DNA from: Paraburkholderia phytofirmans OLGA172
Lineage (GTDB): Bacteria; Pseudomonadota; Gammaproteobacteria; Burkholderiales; Burkholderiaceae
DNA length: 64,000 nt
Direction of reading: 5' to 3'
Assembly (NCBI RefSeq): GCF_001634365.1
Contig: NZ_CP014578.1
Coordinates: forward strand, 3,162,001 to 3,226,000
Position 1 is the stretch's first letter; each line of letters opens with the position of its first letter. A program made the translations under genes and the position numbers. This document shows, in pieces, positions 47,760 to 57,787 of the stretch. The notes under the pieces were generated by a model. That model did no database searches. It had not been told where the DNA came from and saw only the letters and a program-made list of their open reading frames with translations.

Positions 47760-49697
47760 CTACTTCCGCGCTCCGCGCAACTCGGAGACGATCTGCTGCA
47801 GCACTTCCGGCGTCGCCTCGACCGGATCGATCGGTTCACCCACCGCCAGCGTCAGCCGGCTCATCACGCCCTTCTGGATCGGTCGCGGCCAGCGCGCGTC
47901 GTTGGCACGCGAAAACACGCTGCCCCACAGTCCGCGCAGCGCCATCGGTATCACCGGCGCCGGCGCGCGACGGATGATCTCGGTTACGCCGTGGCGGAAT
48001 GGATTCATTTCGCCGGTCTTTGTCAGCTTGCCTTCCGGGAAGATACAGACCAGATCGCCCTCGGCGAGCGCCTCGGCGCAGCGCTCATAGGCGCGCGCCA
48101 GCAGCGCCAGATCCTGATGGGCGGGCGCGATCGGAATCGCCTTCGCATGGCGGAACACCCAGCCGGCGAACGGCGACTCGAAGATCTGATGGTCCATCAC
48201 GAAGCGGATCGGCCGCGGACTCTCGGCCATGATGACGATCGCATCGACGAAGCTCACGTGGTTGCACACCAGCACGGCCGCGCCCTCTTCCGGAATCCGT
48301 TCGGCATGAACCAGACGAATCCGGTAGAACGTATGCACCAGCACCCAGGCGATAAAGCGCAGCAAAAACTCGGGGACGAGCGAATAGATGTACGTCGCGA
48401 CGACAATGTTCAGCAGCGCCGTGACGAGGAAAATCGCCGGAATGCTGAAGCCCGCCGCTGTCAGCGCCATCGCCATCAACGCCGAGACGATCATGAACAG
48501 CGAATTCAGAATATTGTTCGCTGCGATGATGCGCGCACGATGGCTCGGCTGGCTGCGGCTCTGGATCAGCGCATAGAGCGGCACGCTATAGAGGCCGCCG
48601 AACATGGCCAGCAGAAACAGATCGGCCAGCACGCGCCAATGGGCGGGCCGCACGAGGAATTCGCCGACGCTCAGGAGATGCCCGGCAGCTGGCAGCGCAT
48701 GGCTCGCGAAGAATAGATCGATCGCGAACACGCTCATGCCGATCGAGCCGAGCGGCACGAGGCCGATTTCGATGCGCCGCTTCGAGAGCTTTTCGCACAG
48801 CAGCGAGCCGATGCCGATGCCGATCGAGAACGTGCCGAGCAGCACGGTTACGACGTCCGGATCGGCGGACAGCACGTTTTTCGCGAAGCTGAAAAAGGAA
48901 GACAGAAAGGTCGCGCCCACGAACCACAGCCAGGAAATCCCCAGCAGGCTCAGAAACACCGTCCGGTTTTCGCGCGCGAGCTTCAGATTGCGCCACGTCT
49001 CACTGACCGGATTCCAGTTGATGCGCAGATCGGGCTGCGGCGCCGCCGTGACAGGCACGAAGTTCGACACCAGCCGCCCCACCAGCGCAATCCCGACACA
49101 TGCGCAGGCCAGCACCACGGCGCCATGCTCGACGAAACCCGCACCCACACCGCCGACGATCGTGCCGATCAGGATCGCGACGAAGGTGCCCATCTCGACC
49201 ATCCCGTTACCGCCGACCAGTTCCGACTTCGACAGATGCTGCGGCAGGTACGAATACTTGACCGGCCCGAACACAGTCGAATGGACGCCCATCAGAAACG
49301 TGCACAGATACAGCAGCGGCGCGCTATGCAGCCAGAAACCCGCGCCACCGATCAGCATCACGACGATTTCGAAACTTTTGACGAAACGCGTGAGCATCGC
49401 CTTGTCGTACTTGTCCGCGATCTGGCCGGAGGTGGCCGACAGCAGCACGAACGGCAGAATGAAGATCGCCGAAATCAGGAACGCCGCCGTCTTCGGATCG
49501 ACACCGGAAAAGCGCGCCGCCTGATACGTGACAAGCGACGTGAAGCCGATCTTGAACACGTTGTCGTTCATCGCACCGAGGAACTGGGTCCAGAAAAACG
49601 GCGCGAAACGGCGCTCGCCGAGCAGGCGGAACTGCGACTCATGCGCCTCGTGAGGGCGGGCGGCACGGCGGGCAGCAGGCAACGGACGATCGCTCAT
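47760..49697 (-). CDS. MFS transporter fused to a PlsC-type acyltransferase (LplT-Aas-like)
   Basis: A 645-aa fusion. About 12 membrane segments of an MFS lysophospholipid-transporter-like domain occupy residues 20-430 (FWTQFLGAMNDNVFKIGFTS, DPKTAAFLISAIFILPFVLL). A PlsC domain follows with CNHVSFVDAIVIM (HX4D catalytic motif) and CIFPEGKLTKTGEM. This resembles the LplT and acyltransferase parts of the LplT-Aas system for importing and re-acylating lysophospholipids, but no acyl-ACP ligase domain is attached. The start at 49697 is by homology; upstream codons lie in the CBS-gene terminator. Confidence 0.9.
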   Translation of the reverse strand: MSDRPLPAARRAARPHEAHESQFRLLGERRFAPFFWTQFLGAMNDNVFKIGFTSLVTYQAARFSGVDPKTAAFLISAIFILPFVLLSATSGQIADKYDKAMLTRFVKSFEIVVMLIGGAGFWLHSAPLLYLCTFLMGVHSTVFGPVKYSYLPQHLSKSELVGGNGMVEMGTFVAILIGTIVGGVGAGFVEHGAVVLACACVGIALVGRLVSNFVPVTAAPQPDLRINWNPVSETWRNLKLARENRTVFLSLLGISWLWFVGATFLSSFFSFAKNVLSADPDVVTVLLGTFSIGIGIGSLLCEKLSKRRIEIGLVPLGSIGMSVFAIDLFFASHALPAAGHLLSVGEFLVRPAHWRVLADLFLLAMFGGLYSVPLYALIQSRSQPSHRARIIAANNILNSLFMIVSALMAMALTAAGFSIPAIFLVTALLNIVVATYIYSLVPEFLLRFIAWVLVHTFYRIRLVHAERIPEEGAAVLVCNHVSFVDAIVIMAESPRPIRFVMDHQIFESPFAGWVFRHAKAIPIAPAHQDLALLARAYERCAEALAEGDLVCIFPEGKLTKTGEMNPFRHGVTEIIRRAPAPVIPMALRGLWGSVFSRANDARWPRPIQKGVMSRLTLAVGEPIDPVEATPEVLQQIVSELRGARK

Positions 49698-49747
49698 GAA
49701 GTTCGGGAACCGGCTAAAAGAGCAACAAATGGGAAAGGTCCGGGCGC

Positions 49748-49772
49748 AAAAAAAGCGCACGCTTTCGCGCGC
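49748..49772 (-). terminator. Rho-independent terminator of the CBS-domain gene
   Basis: Minus strand: GCGCGCG / CGTGCGC (7 pairs including one G-U) around a short loop, followed by seven T (49748-49754). It separates the CBS gene from the MFS-acyltransferase gene. Confidence 0.75.
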
Positions 49773-49841
49773 GCCTTGACCGCATCTTCGCACTCACGGC
49801 AACGGCGCGAGCGCCGCGGTGAGCCACCGCGCGTTAGCTAG

Positions 49842-50306
49842 TTAACGCGGCGACGGTTGCTGGTCTTGCGGTTCTTCCGGCCAGTCGCGGATGTAAGCCT
49901 TGAGCATGCGGTTTTCGAAGCCCTGCTCTTCGACGACCGCCTTCGCGACGTCGTAGAACGAGATCACGCCCATCAGCCTGCGGCTTTCCAGCACCGGCAA
50001 ATAGCGCACATGATGCTCGAGCATCATGCGGCGAACCTCGTTGACGTCCGTTTCGGGCGTACAGGTGAGCGGATGGTCGTCCATCAACTTGCGGATCGTG
50101 GAGGTACCGAGGCTGCCGCCGTGCTTGCTCAAGGTCAGAATAATTTCGCGAAACGTCAGCATGCCGACGAGGTCGCCATATTCCATCACGACCAGCGAGC
50201 CGATATCGTGTTCGGCCATGGTATTGACTGCGTCGTGCAGCGTTGTATCTGGCGTGACCGTGAAAAGGGTGTTGCCTTTGACTTTAAGAATGTCGCTGAC
50301 TCGCAT
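49842..50306 (-). CDS. Tandem CBS-domain protein
   Basis: A 154-aa protein consisting of two CBS repeats: MRVSDILKVKGNTLFTVTPD with TLHDAVNTMAEHDIGSLVVM, and TIRKLMDDHPLTCTPETDVN with VRRMMLEHHVRYLPVLESRR. Such stand-alone CBS pairs bind adenine nucleotides and often regulate a partner enzyme or transporter. The partner is unknown. A terminator follows, so it is probably monocistronic. It is divergent from the sulfhydrylase gene. Confidence 0.88.
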   Translation of the reverse strand: MRVSDILKVKGNTLFTVTPDTTLHDAVNTMAEHDIGSLVVMEYGDLVGMLTFREIILTLSKHGGSLGTSTIRKLMDDHPLTCTPETDVNEVRRMMLEHHVRYLPVLESRRLMGVISFYDVAKAVVEEQGFENRMLKAYIRDWPEEPQDQQPSPR

Positions 50307-50545
50307 GATATGTCTCCGTGATACCCGCTAAGCTGATAGTGTCCAATTGACTTTCGATCCTAGCGGAAAGGCCCATAAAAGGAAAGCGGCCCGCCCACCA
50401 AGGCGCAACGGGCATTTGCAAGGTCGGCCCGGCGCCATCCTGACCGTGCGCATCGGGAAAACCGCGCTTGAAGCGATCCATGCCGGTGATAGGATGGCCG
50501 CCACTTTCACCTTTCGCGAGGCCGTCCGTGGCCTCGCCGCCCAGG

Positions 50546-52192
50546 ATGTCCGCCAACCGTTTCGATACGCTTGCGCTGCACGCCGGCGCAGCGCCCGACC
50601 CAAGCACCGGCGCGCGCGCCACGCCGATTTACCAGACTACCTCGTTTTCGTTCCGCGACTCGGACCACGCCGCAGCGCTCTTCAATATGGAACGCGCCGG
50701 CCACGTCTATTCGCGCATCTCGAATCCGACCGTGGCCGTGTTCGAGGAGCGCGTTGCCGCGCTTGAAAACGGCGCAGGCGCGATCGGCACGGCCAGCGGC
50801 CAGGCAGCACTGCATCTGGCGATCGCCACCTTGATGGGTGCCGGCTCCCATATCGTCGCCTCCAGCGCGCTGTACGGCGGCTCGCACAACCTGCTGCACT
50901 ACACGCTGCGGCGCTTCGGTATCGAGACGACCTTCGTCAAACCGGGTGATCTTGACGCGTGGCGCGCCGCGCTGCGCCCCAACACACGCCTGCTGTTCGG
51001 CGAGACGCTTGGCAACCCCGGGCTCGACGTGCTCGACATCGCCGCGGTGGCACAGCTCGCACATGAGCACCGCGTGCCGCTGCTGGTCGATTCGACCTTC
51101 ACTACGCCCTATCTGCTCAAGCCATTGGAGCATGGCGCCGACTTCGTCTATCACTCGGCGACCAAATTCCTCGGCGGCCACGGCACCACGATCGGCGGCG
51201 TACTCGTGGACGGCGGCACGTTCGACTTCAACGCATCCGGTCGTTTCCCCGAATTTACCGAGCCGTACGAGGGCTTTCACGGCATGATATTCGCCGAGGA
51301 AAGCACAGTCGCACCGTTCCTCCTGCGCGCGCGCCGCGAGGGCTTGCGCGACTTCGGCGCGTGCCTGCATCCCCAGGCCGCCTGGCAACTGCTGCAAGGC
51401 ATCGAGACGCTGCCGCTACGCATGGAACGGCACGTCGCGAATACGCGCAAGGTGGTCGAATTCCTGTGTGCGCACCCTGCCGTCGAAGCCGTCGCCTACC
51501 CGGAGCTGCCATCGCATCCGGACCATGCGCTTGCCAAGCGTCTGCTGCCACGCGGCGCCGGCGCGGTGTTCAGCTTCAATCTGCGCGGTGACCGCGCCGC
51601 CGGACGCAGCTTTATTGAAGCGCTTTCGCTGTTCTCGCATCTCGCGAACGTCGGCGACGCGCGCTCGCTGGTCATCCATCCCGCATCGACGACGCACTTC
51701 CGCATGGACGCCGCCGCGCTCGCCGCAGCCGGCATCGCCGAAGGCACGATCCGCCTGTCGATCGGCCTTGAAGACCCCGACGATCTGATCGACGACCTCA
51801 AGCGCGCGCTGAAAGCCGCGCAGAAAGCGGGTGGGACGACCGCGCCTGAGAGTGGATCATCCGGTCCGTCCAGCATGGCAAAAAACATCCATTCCAGCTC
51901 GTCCGCTGCTTCGGCGCAAAGCAGCCTCGCCAGTTCATCCGCCGCTTCGGCCCAAAGCAGCCCCTCCGGTTCATCCGCCGCTTCGGCCCAAAGCAGCCCC
52001 TCCGGTTCATCCGCCGCTTCGGCGCAAAGCAGCTCCTCCAGTTCATCCGCCGCTTCGGCCCAAAGCAGCCCCTCCAGTTCATCCGCAGCTTCGGCCCAAG
52101 ACATCCTCTCCAGTTCATCCGCCGCGCCAACTCAAGGCAACCCATCCGACCCGCCCGCCGATGCGGCCAAACCCCGCCCGGAGTCCGCATGA
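50546..52192 (+). CDS. O-acetylhomoserine (or O-succinylhomoserine) sulfhydrylase-like PLP enzyme with repeat-bearing C-terminal tail
   Basis: 548 aa. Residues 1 to about 428 form a normal Cys/Met-metabolism PLP enzyme: HAGAAPDPSTGARATPIYQT, the PLP lysine at 207 in VYHSATKFLGGHGTTIGG, and FNLRGDRAAGRSFIEALSLF. The family's usual length is about 390-430. Here about 120 residues of Ser/Ala/Gln/Pro-rich sequence follow, containing seven copies of a 12-residue unit (SSSAASAQSSPS type) from residue 451. The tail is predicted disordered, with no known function. Start MSANRFDTLALHAG at 50546. The stop overlaps the next gene (ATGA). Confidence 0.88.
   Translation: MSANRFDTLALHAGAAPDPSTGARATPIYQTTSFSFRDSDHAAALFNMERAGHVYSRISNPTVAVFEERVAALENGAGAIGTASGQAALHLAIATLMGAGSHIVASSALYGGSHNLLHYTLRRFGIETTFVKPGDLDAWRAALRPNTRLLFGETLGNPGLDVLDIAAVAQLAHEHRVPLLVDSTFTTPYLLKPLEHGADFVYHSATKFLGGHGTTIGGVLVDGGTFDFNASGRFPEFTEPYEGFHGMIFAEESTVAPFLLRARREGLRDFGACLHPQAAWQLLQGIETLPLRMERHVANTRKVVEFLCAHPAVEAVAYPELPSHPDHALAKRLLPRGAGAVFSFNLRGDRAAGRSFIEALSLFSHLANVGDARSLVIHPASTTHFRMDAAALAAAGIAEGTIRLSIGLEDPDDLIDDLKRALKAAQKAGGTTAPESGSSGPSSMAKNIHSSSSAASAQSSLASSSAASAQSSPSGSSAASAQSSPSGSSAASAQSSSSSSSAASAQSSPSSSSAASAQDILSSSSAAPTQGNPSDPPADAAKPRPESA
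51896..52147. repeat. 36-bp tandem repeat, seven units, inside the sulfhydrylase 3' end
   Basis: Units begin at 51896, 51932, 51968, 52004, 52040, 52076 and 52112. Units 2-5 differ by only a few bases; the last two are more degenerate. The period is a multiple of 3, so copy-number change keeps the frame. Each unit encodes a 12-residue Ser/Ala/Gln/Pro block. Confidence 0.92.
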
Positions 52193-53022
52193 TCGTCACC
52201 GTTCAAGGCAAGCCCGCCTACGCCTACACCGGCGGCAAACCATTCGACGCCAGCCTGCCGACCGCCGTGTTCATCCACGGCGCCGAGCATGACCATAGCG
52301 TGTGGGCATTGCAAACGCGTTACTTCGCGCATCACGGCTTTGGCGTCCTGGCGGTCGACCTGCCCGGACACTGCCGCAGCGCCGGCCCGGCGCTCACCAC
52401 CGTGACAGCAATGGCCGACTGGCTGGCAGCCCTGCTTGACGCCGCCGGCGTACAGCGCGCATTCGTGGCCGGCCACAGCATGGGCTCGCTGATCGCACTC
52501 GACTTCGCCGGTCGCTATCCGCAGCGCGTGACGCACCTGGCGCTGCTCGCCACCGCCGTGCCGATGGCCGTCTCCGACACCTTGCTCGACGCCGCCCTGC
52601 ATCGCGAGCCCGATGCAATCGGTATGGTCAATCAATGGTCGCATTCGACGCTCGCCGCCAAGCCGTCGTGCCCCGGCCCAGGCTTCTGGCTGCACGGCAT
52701 GAACCAGCGGCTGATGGAGCGTGTCTCGGCGAGCGGCGAGCCTGACCTGTTCCACACCGACTTCACCGCCTGCAATGGCTATGCGGACGGCCTCGCACGC
52801 GCCGCTGAGGTGCGTTGCCCAACGCGATTGATCGTGGGCCGGCGCGATGCGATGACGCCGCCGCGCGCGGCCAAAGCGCTCGCCGACGCGCTCTCTCAAG
52901 CCGGCGTACCGGTCGGCACGGTCATGCTCGAAGCCGGCCATGCCTTGATGACCGAGCAGCCCGATGCCACGCTCGACGCGCTGTTCAGCTTCGCCTCGAA
53001 GGCCGCCAGCGCCGTTCAATAG
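52189..53022 (+). CDS. Alpha/beta hydrolase translationally coupled to the sulfhydrylase-like gene
   Basis: A 277-aa hydrolase. The motif FIHGAEHDHSVWALQTRYFA forms the oxyanion region, the nucleophile elbow is VAGHSMGSLIALDFAG, and the histidine is in EAGHALMTEQPD. The ATG overlaps the stop of the upstream gene by 4 nt (ATGA), giving stoichiometric expression. The substrate is unknown. Possible links to sulfur amino-acid metabolism, for example ester or thioester turnover, rest only on the operon. A structured repeat lies 18 bp after the stop. Confidence 0.87.
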   Translation: MIVTVQGKPAYAYTGGKPFDASLPTAVFIHGAEHDHSVWALQTRYFAHHGFGVLAVDLPGHCRSAGPALTTVTAMADWLAALLDAAGVQRAFVAGHSMGSLIALDFAGRYPQRVTHLALLATAVPMAVSDTLLDAALHREPDAIGMVNQWSHSTLAAKPSCPGPGFWLHGMNQRLMERVSASGEPDLFHTDFTACNGYADGLARAAEVRCPTRLIVGRRDAMTPPRAAKALADALSQAGVPVGTVMLEAGHALMTEQPDATLDALFSFASKAASAVQ

Positions 53023-53039
53023 TTGCTGCGAGTCGTCAC

Positions 53040-53110
53040 GATAGCCGCACAGGCAGACGCGCGCCATCGGCCGAATGGCCAGGTTGCGCGCCTGCCCCGA
53101 TAGCCGCACA
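53040..53110. repeat. 45-bp stem-loop flanked by 12-bp direct repeats
   Basis: GATAGCCGCACA occurs at 53040-53051 and 53099-53110. Between them, GGCAGACGCGC (53052-53062) pairs with GCGCGCCTGCC (53086-53096) in 10 of 11 positions, and an inner GGCC-GAAT-GGCC hairpin is nested (53069-53080). The arrangement looks like a tiny inserted element with duplicated ends, or a two-sided regulatory structure. Confidence 0.65.
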
Positions 53111-53222
53111 ATGGGTCAAGCCTGTCCTGTTTCGAGCGCGTTCCGAGCAATGTCAGCGCACGGCGAAGCAACCTGGGAGCGACGGGCACGGAATCGAGTA
53201 GCGTCGACATTCGGAGGCCGTG

Positions 53223-53543
53223 ATGGCTCAAACCGCGCACACCGATCACTTCGCGAGTTTCGCGGAGTTCTATCCGTACTACCTGAGCGAGCATCGCAAC
53301 ACGGTATCGCGGCGGCTGCATTTCGTAGGGTCGCTCGGCGTGATAGGTTGCCTCGCCATGGCGCTCGCCACCGGCGACTGGCTATGGCTGCCGGCTGCCG
53401 TCATCTGCGGATATGGCTTTGCCTGGGTCGGGCATTTCTTCTTCGAGAAAAACCGGCCGGCTACCTTCCGGCATCCGCTTTATAGCCTGATGGGCGACTG
53501 GGCGATGTTCAAGGACATTTGCGTGGGGAAGATTTCGCTGTAG
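53223..53543 (+). CDS. Small membrane protein, Mpo1/DUF962-like
   Basis: A 106-aa protein with the family signature near the N-terminus (FAEFYPYYLSEHRNTVSRRL followed by HFVGS) and a later histidine in GFAWVGHFFFEKNRPATF. One or two hydrophobic segments occupy about residues 37-70. Yeast Mpo1 relatives are iron-dependent fatty-acid alpha-dioxygenases; the conserved His residues are present here, but activity is inferred. The start ATG at 53223 follows GGAGG. Convergent with the YihY gene. Confidence 0.82.
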   Translation: MAQTAHTDHFASFAEFYPYYLSEHRNTVSRRLHFVGSLGVIGCLAMALATGDWLWLPAAVICGYGFAWVGHFFFEKNRPATFRHPLYSLMGDWAMFKDICVGKISL

Positions 53544-53569
53544 GTTTGCTGCCGCCTCAGGCGGCCTGC

Positions 53570-54889
53570 TCATGCAGCCTGATGCGGCATTGAAGACGTG
53601 CCCTGTTCGCTCTCCAGGGCGCGCGCTGCCCGCGCGGCGGCGCGCGCCGCCAGCAGCGTAGCAAGCGTCACTTTCAGCTTGTCGTTTTCCAGCGCCGCCA
53701 GAAGCGTCTGGCCATCCACACGCGTAGAGTTCAGTTCAAGCTGATATTCGAGTTCCGCGCGGTCGATCACGAACAGACTGAACAAACGTTCGACCGTGAT
53801 CTGCGCCGGATTGGCCAGCAGCAGGAAGTGCGCACGCGTGTCGTCGTCCTGCAAGCGCGCGATCCACTCGATCTCTTCAAGCTTTTGCAGCAGCTTGATC
53901 GTGGTATCCATCTCGCGGCGAAGCATTCGCGAGAGTTCTGGCACCGTGTAGCCGCGCTTGCCCGCATCGCGCGCTTCGGAGAGCCGCGCGAGGAGTTCGA
54001 GCGAATCGAACAGATCGCTGCCCTCGAAAGTCGGCCGGTGAAACTGGCCGATACGGATCGCCGGCAACGCCGACGCGATCATCGCGCCGGCCAGCGCGAT
54101 GAACCAGCATAGGTACATCCACACCAGGAATAGCGGCACAGCGGCAAATGCACCGTACACCGTCGTGTAGGTGGGAATCCGGCGCACGTAATAGCCAAAG
54201 CCCCGCTTGGCGAGTTCGAAGGCGATCGCAGCAGTAATTCCGCCAATCACCGCATCACGCCACTCCACCCGGCAGTTCGGCAGAAACACGTAAAGCATTG
54301 TGAAGGCGAGCGCCGTCAATGGCAGCGCGGCGCCGGTCAGCGCCCAGTCGATCACCGAAGGAATATGCTGGACGGCCGTAAACGCCATGGACCGCGTGAA
54401 CAGATAGGAAGAAGTCGACAGGCTCACGCCGATCAGAATCGGGCCAAGCGTGATGATCGCCCAGTAGACCAGGATGCGCTGCGCGATCGGCCGCGCCTTG
54501 CGCACCCGCCAGATCACGTTGAAAGCGGATTCCACGGTCATCATCGTCATCACGGCGGTGACAAACAGAAAAATCATGCCGATGGTCGTGAGGCTCTTGG
54601 CCTTCGACGCGAACTGATTCAGATAATCGAAAATCTGACTGTTGAGCTGCGCGGGCATCAGATGGTCGGCCAAGAAAATCTGCAGCGACATCTGAAACGA
54701 GCTGAATAGCGGAAAGGCGGTGAACAGCGCAAACGCGACCGTGGCGAGCGGCACGAGCGCGAGCATGGTCGTGAACGTGAGGCTGCCGGCCACCTGTGGA
54801 ATGCGGTCTTCGCTACTGCGCTTCGCCGCAAACTGCGCGAGCCGTTTGAGCGTGTCGAGATCGAAACGCACCCTGGACAACAAACCCAC
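53570..54889 (-). CDS. YihY/virulence factor BrkB family inner-membrane protein
   Basis: A 439-aa protein. The N-terminal YihY-type membrane domain has about six segments (SLTFTTMLALVPLATVAFAL, FLFVTAVMTMMTVESAFNVI, FLVWMYLCWFIALAGAMIAS). A C-terminal cytoplasmic part of about 130 residues resembles a winged-helix domain (YTVPELSRMLRREMDTTIKL). A GTG start at 54889 with GGAGGTACGG just upstream. Once suggested to be RNase BN, which is no longer accepted for the family; the function is unknown. Confidence 0.88.
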   Translation of the reverse strand: MGLLSRVRFDLDTLKRLAQFAAKRSSEDRIPQVAGSLTFTTMLALVPLATVAFALFTAFPLFSSFQMSLQIFLADHLMPAQLNSQIFDYLNQFASKAKSLTTIGMIFLFVTAVMTMMTVESAFNVIWRVRKARPIAQRILVYWAIITLGPILIGVSLSTSSYLFTRSMAFTAVQHIPSVIDWALTGAALPLTALAFTMLYVFLPNCRVEWRDAVIGGITAAIAFELAKRGFGYYVRRIPTYTTVYGAFAAVPLFLVWMYLCWFIALAGAMIASALPAIRIGQFHRPTFEGSDLFDSLELLARLSEARDAGKRGYTVPELSRMLRREMDTTIKLLQKLEEIEWIARLQDDDTRAHFLLLANPAQITVERLFSLFVIDRAELEYQLELNSTRVDGQTLLAALENDKLKVTLATLLAARAAARAARALESEQGTSSMPHQAA

Positions 54890-54957
54890 CTCCGTACCTC
54901 CTGCTTCATAAAACGGTGGTTCAGGACCTTGCGCGAGGCCTGGCCGAATGGCTATGA

Positions 54958-56231
<1,274 letters not shown>

Positions 56232-56317
56232 GAACAGCGCTTCTCGCGTCGTTTCTCGCGTCGCTTCCCGCACCACTTCCCGCGTAACCTATCCGCCAAA
56301 CATCCTGACCGACCAAC

Positions 56318-57736
56318 ATGACCCAAGCCGCTTTCCTCGCCGCTTGCCGCGGCGCCATCGGCGCCGCCCAAGTGCTCACCGATCCGCACGATACCGCTCC
56401 CTACCTCACCGACTGGCGCCGCCGCTATACTGGCTCGGCCTGCGCGGTGCTCTGCCCGGCCACGCCTGACGAAGTCGCGGCACTCGTCAAACTCGCCGTC
56501 GAGCATCGCATCGCACTGGTGCCGCAAGGGGGCAACACCGGTCTGGCCGGCGGCGCCACGCCGGATGCAAGCGGCGCGCAGGCGGTTATCAGCCTGCGGC
56601 GTCTGAACCGCGTACGCGACATCGATCCGCACAACAACACGATCACCGTCGAAGCCGGCGTGATCCTCGCCGAAGTGCAAAAGCAGGCCGAAGAAGCCGG
56701 CCGCCTGCTCCCCCTGAGCCTCGCCGCCGAAGGCAGCTGCACGATCGGCGGCAATCTCGCCACCAATGCGGGCGGCACCGGCGTACTGCGCTACGGCAAC
56801 ACGCGCGAGCTGTGCCTGGGCCTCGAAGTGGTCACCCCGCAAGGCGAACTGTGGGACGGCCTGCGCGGATTGCGCAAGGACAACACCGGCTACGATCTGC
56901 GCGACCTGTTCATCGGCGCGGAAGGCACGCTCGGCATCATCACCGCTGCTGTGCTCAAGCTGCATCCGCAACCGGCCGCGCGCGTCACGGCGCTCGCCGC
57001 GCTCGCGTCGCCGCATGCGGCGCTCGATTTTCTGTCGCTCACGCAACGCTTCGCCGGGCCGCTTCTGACCGGCTTCGAACTGATGTCGGATTTCTGCGTG
57101 CGGCTCGTGGGCCGGCATTTCGAACAGATGCGCTATCCGTTCGCCGAACCGCATGCGCAAGTCGTGCTACTGGAACTGTCAGACAGCGAGAGCGAGGAGC
57201 ACGCGCGCGGACTGTTCGAGCGTCTGATGGAAACCGCGCTCGAAGAAGGCCTGGTCGAAGACGCGGTGGTCGCGGCAAACCTCACACAGTCGCGGGCATT
57301 CTGGAATCTGCGCGAACACATCCCGCTCGCCCAGGCTGAGGAAGGCCTGAACATCAAGCACGATATCGCGGTGCCGATTTCGCGCATTGGCCATTTCATC
57401 GAGGAAACCGACGCGGCGATCGCGCAAGCCGTGCCGGGCGCGCGCATGGTCACGTTCGGCCATCTCGGCGACGGCAACCTGCACTACAACGTGCAGGCGC
57501 CCGAAGGCGTCGACGCGAAGGCGTTCCTCAAGAACTGGGAAAGCCCGATCAATCAGATCGTCTACGACAGCGTGCATCGGCATCGCGGCAGCATTAGCGC
57601 GGAACACGGCCTCGGCCAGTTGAAGATCGACGAGGCGATGCATTACAAGCAGGACGTCGAGGTGCAGTTGATGCGCGCCGTCAAACGCGCGCTCGACCCA
57701 CTGAACCTGATGAATCCGGGCAAGGTGCTACGCTAG
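56318..57736 (+). CDS. FAD-binding oxidoreductase, GlcD / D-2-hydroxyacid dehydrogenase type
   Basis: A 472-aa VAO-family flavoprotein. The FAD_binding_4 domain includes VPQGGNTGLAGGATPDASGA and the later GTGVLRYGNTRELCLGLEVV. The C-terminal FAD-oxidase domain includes GHLGDGNLHYNVQAPEG and SAEHGLGQLKIDEAMHYKQD. It is likely to oxidise a D-2-hydroxyacid (D-lactate, D-2-hydroxyglutarate or glycolate) with electrons to ETF or quinone; the substrate is unresolved. Start at 56318 without a strong ribosome site. Single gene following wrbA-DUF2069. Confidence 0.9.
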   Translation: MTQAAFLAACRGAIGAAQVLTDPHDTAPYLTDWRRRYTGSACAVLCPATPDEVAALVKLAVEHRIALVPQGGNTGLAGGATPDASGAQAVISLRRLNRVRDIDPHNNTITVEAGVILAEVQKQAEEAGRLLPLSLAAEGSCTIGGNLATNAGGTGVLRYGNTRELCLGLEVVTPQGELWDGLRGLRKDNTGYDLRDLFIGAEGTLGIITAAVLKLHPQPAARVTALAALASPHAALDFLSLTQRFAGPLLTGFELMSDFCVRLVGRHFEQMRYPFAEPHAQVVLLELSDSESEEHARGLFERLMETALEEGLVEDAVVAANLTQSRAFWNLREHIPLAQAEEGLNIKHDIAVPISRIGHFIEETDAAIAQAVPGARMVTFGHLGDGNLHYNVQAPEGVDAKAFLKNWESPINQIVYDSVHRHRGSISAEHGLGQLKIDEAMHYKQDVEVQLMRAVKRALDPLNLMNPGKVLR

Positions 57737-57787
57737 GGTTTGAAGCCTTCGCCGTTTGGTGCGGAGCCCATTGCAGGAGTCGTTGTC

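Noticed and set aside
51896..52147. CRISPR-like array
   Set aside because: The units are contiguous with no unique spacers and are in frame within a coding sequence, so it is a coding tandem repeat.
51496..52199. Minus-strand frames encoding Glu/Ala-rich and Arg/Gly-rich repeats opposite the sulfhydrylase tail
   Set aside because: The 36-bp repeat is open in several frames by chance; only the plus frame continues a conserved enzyme.
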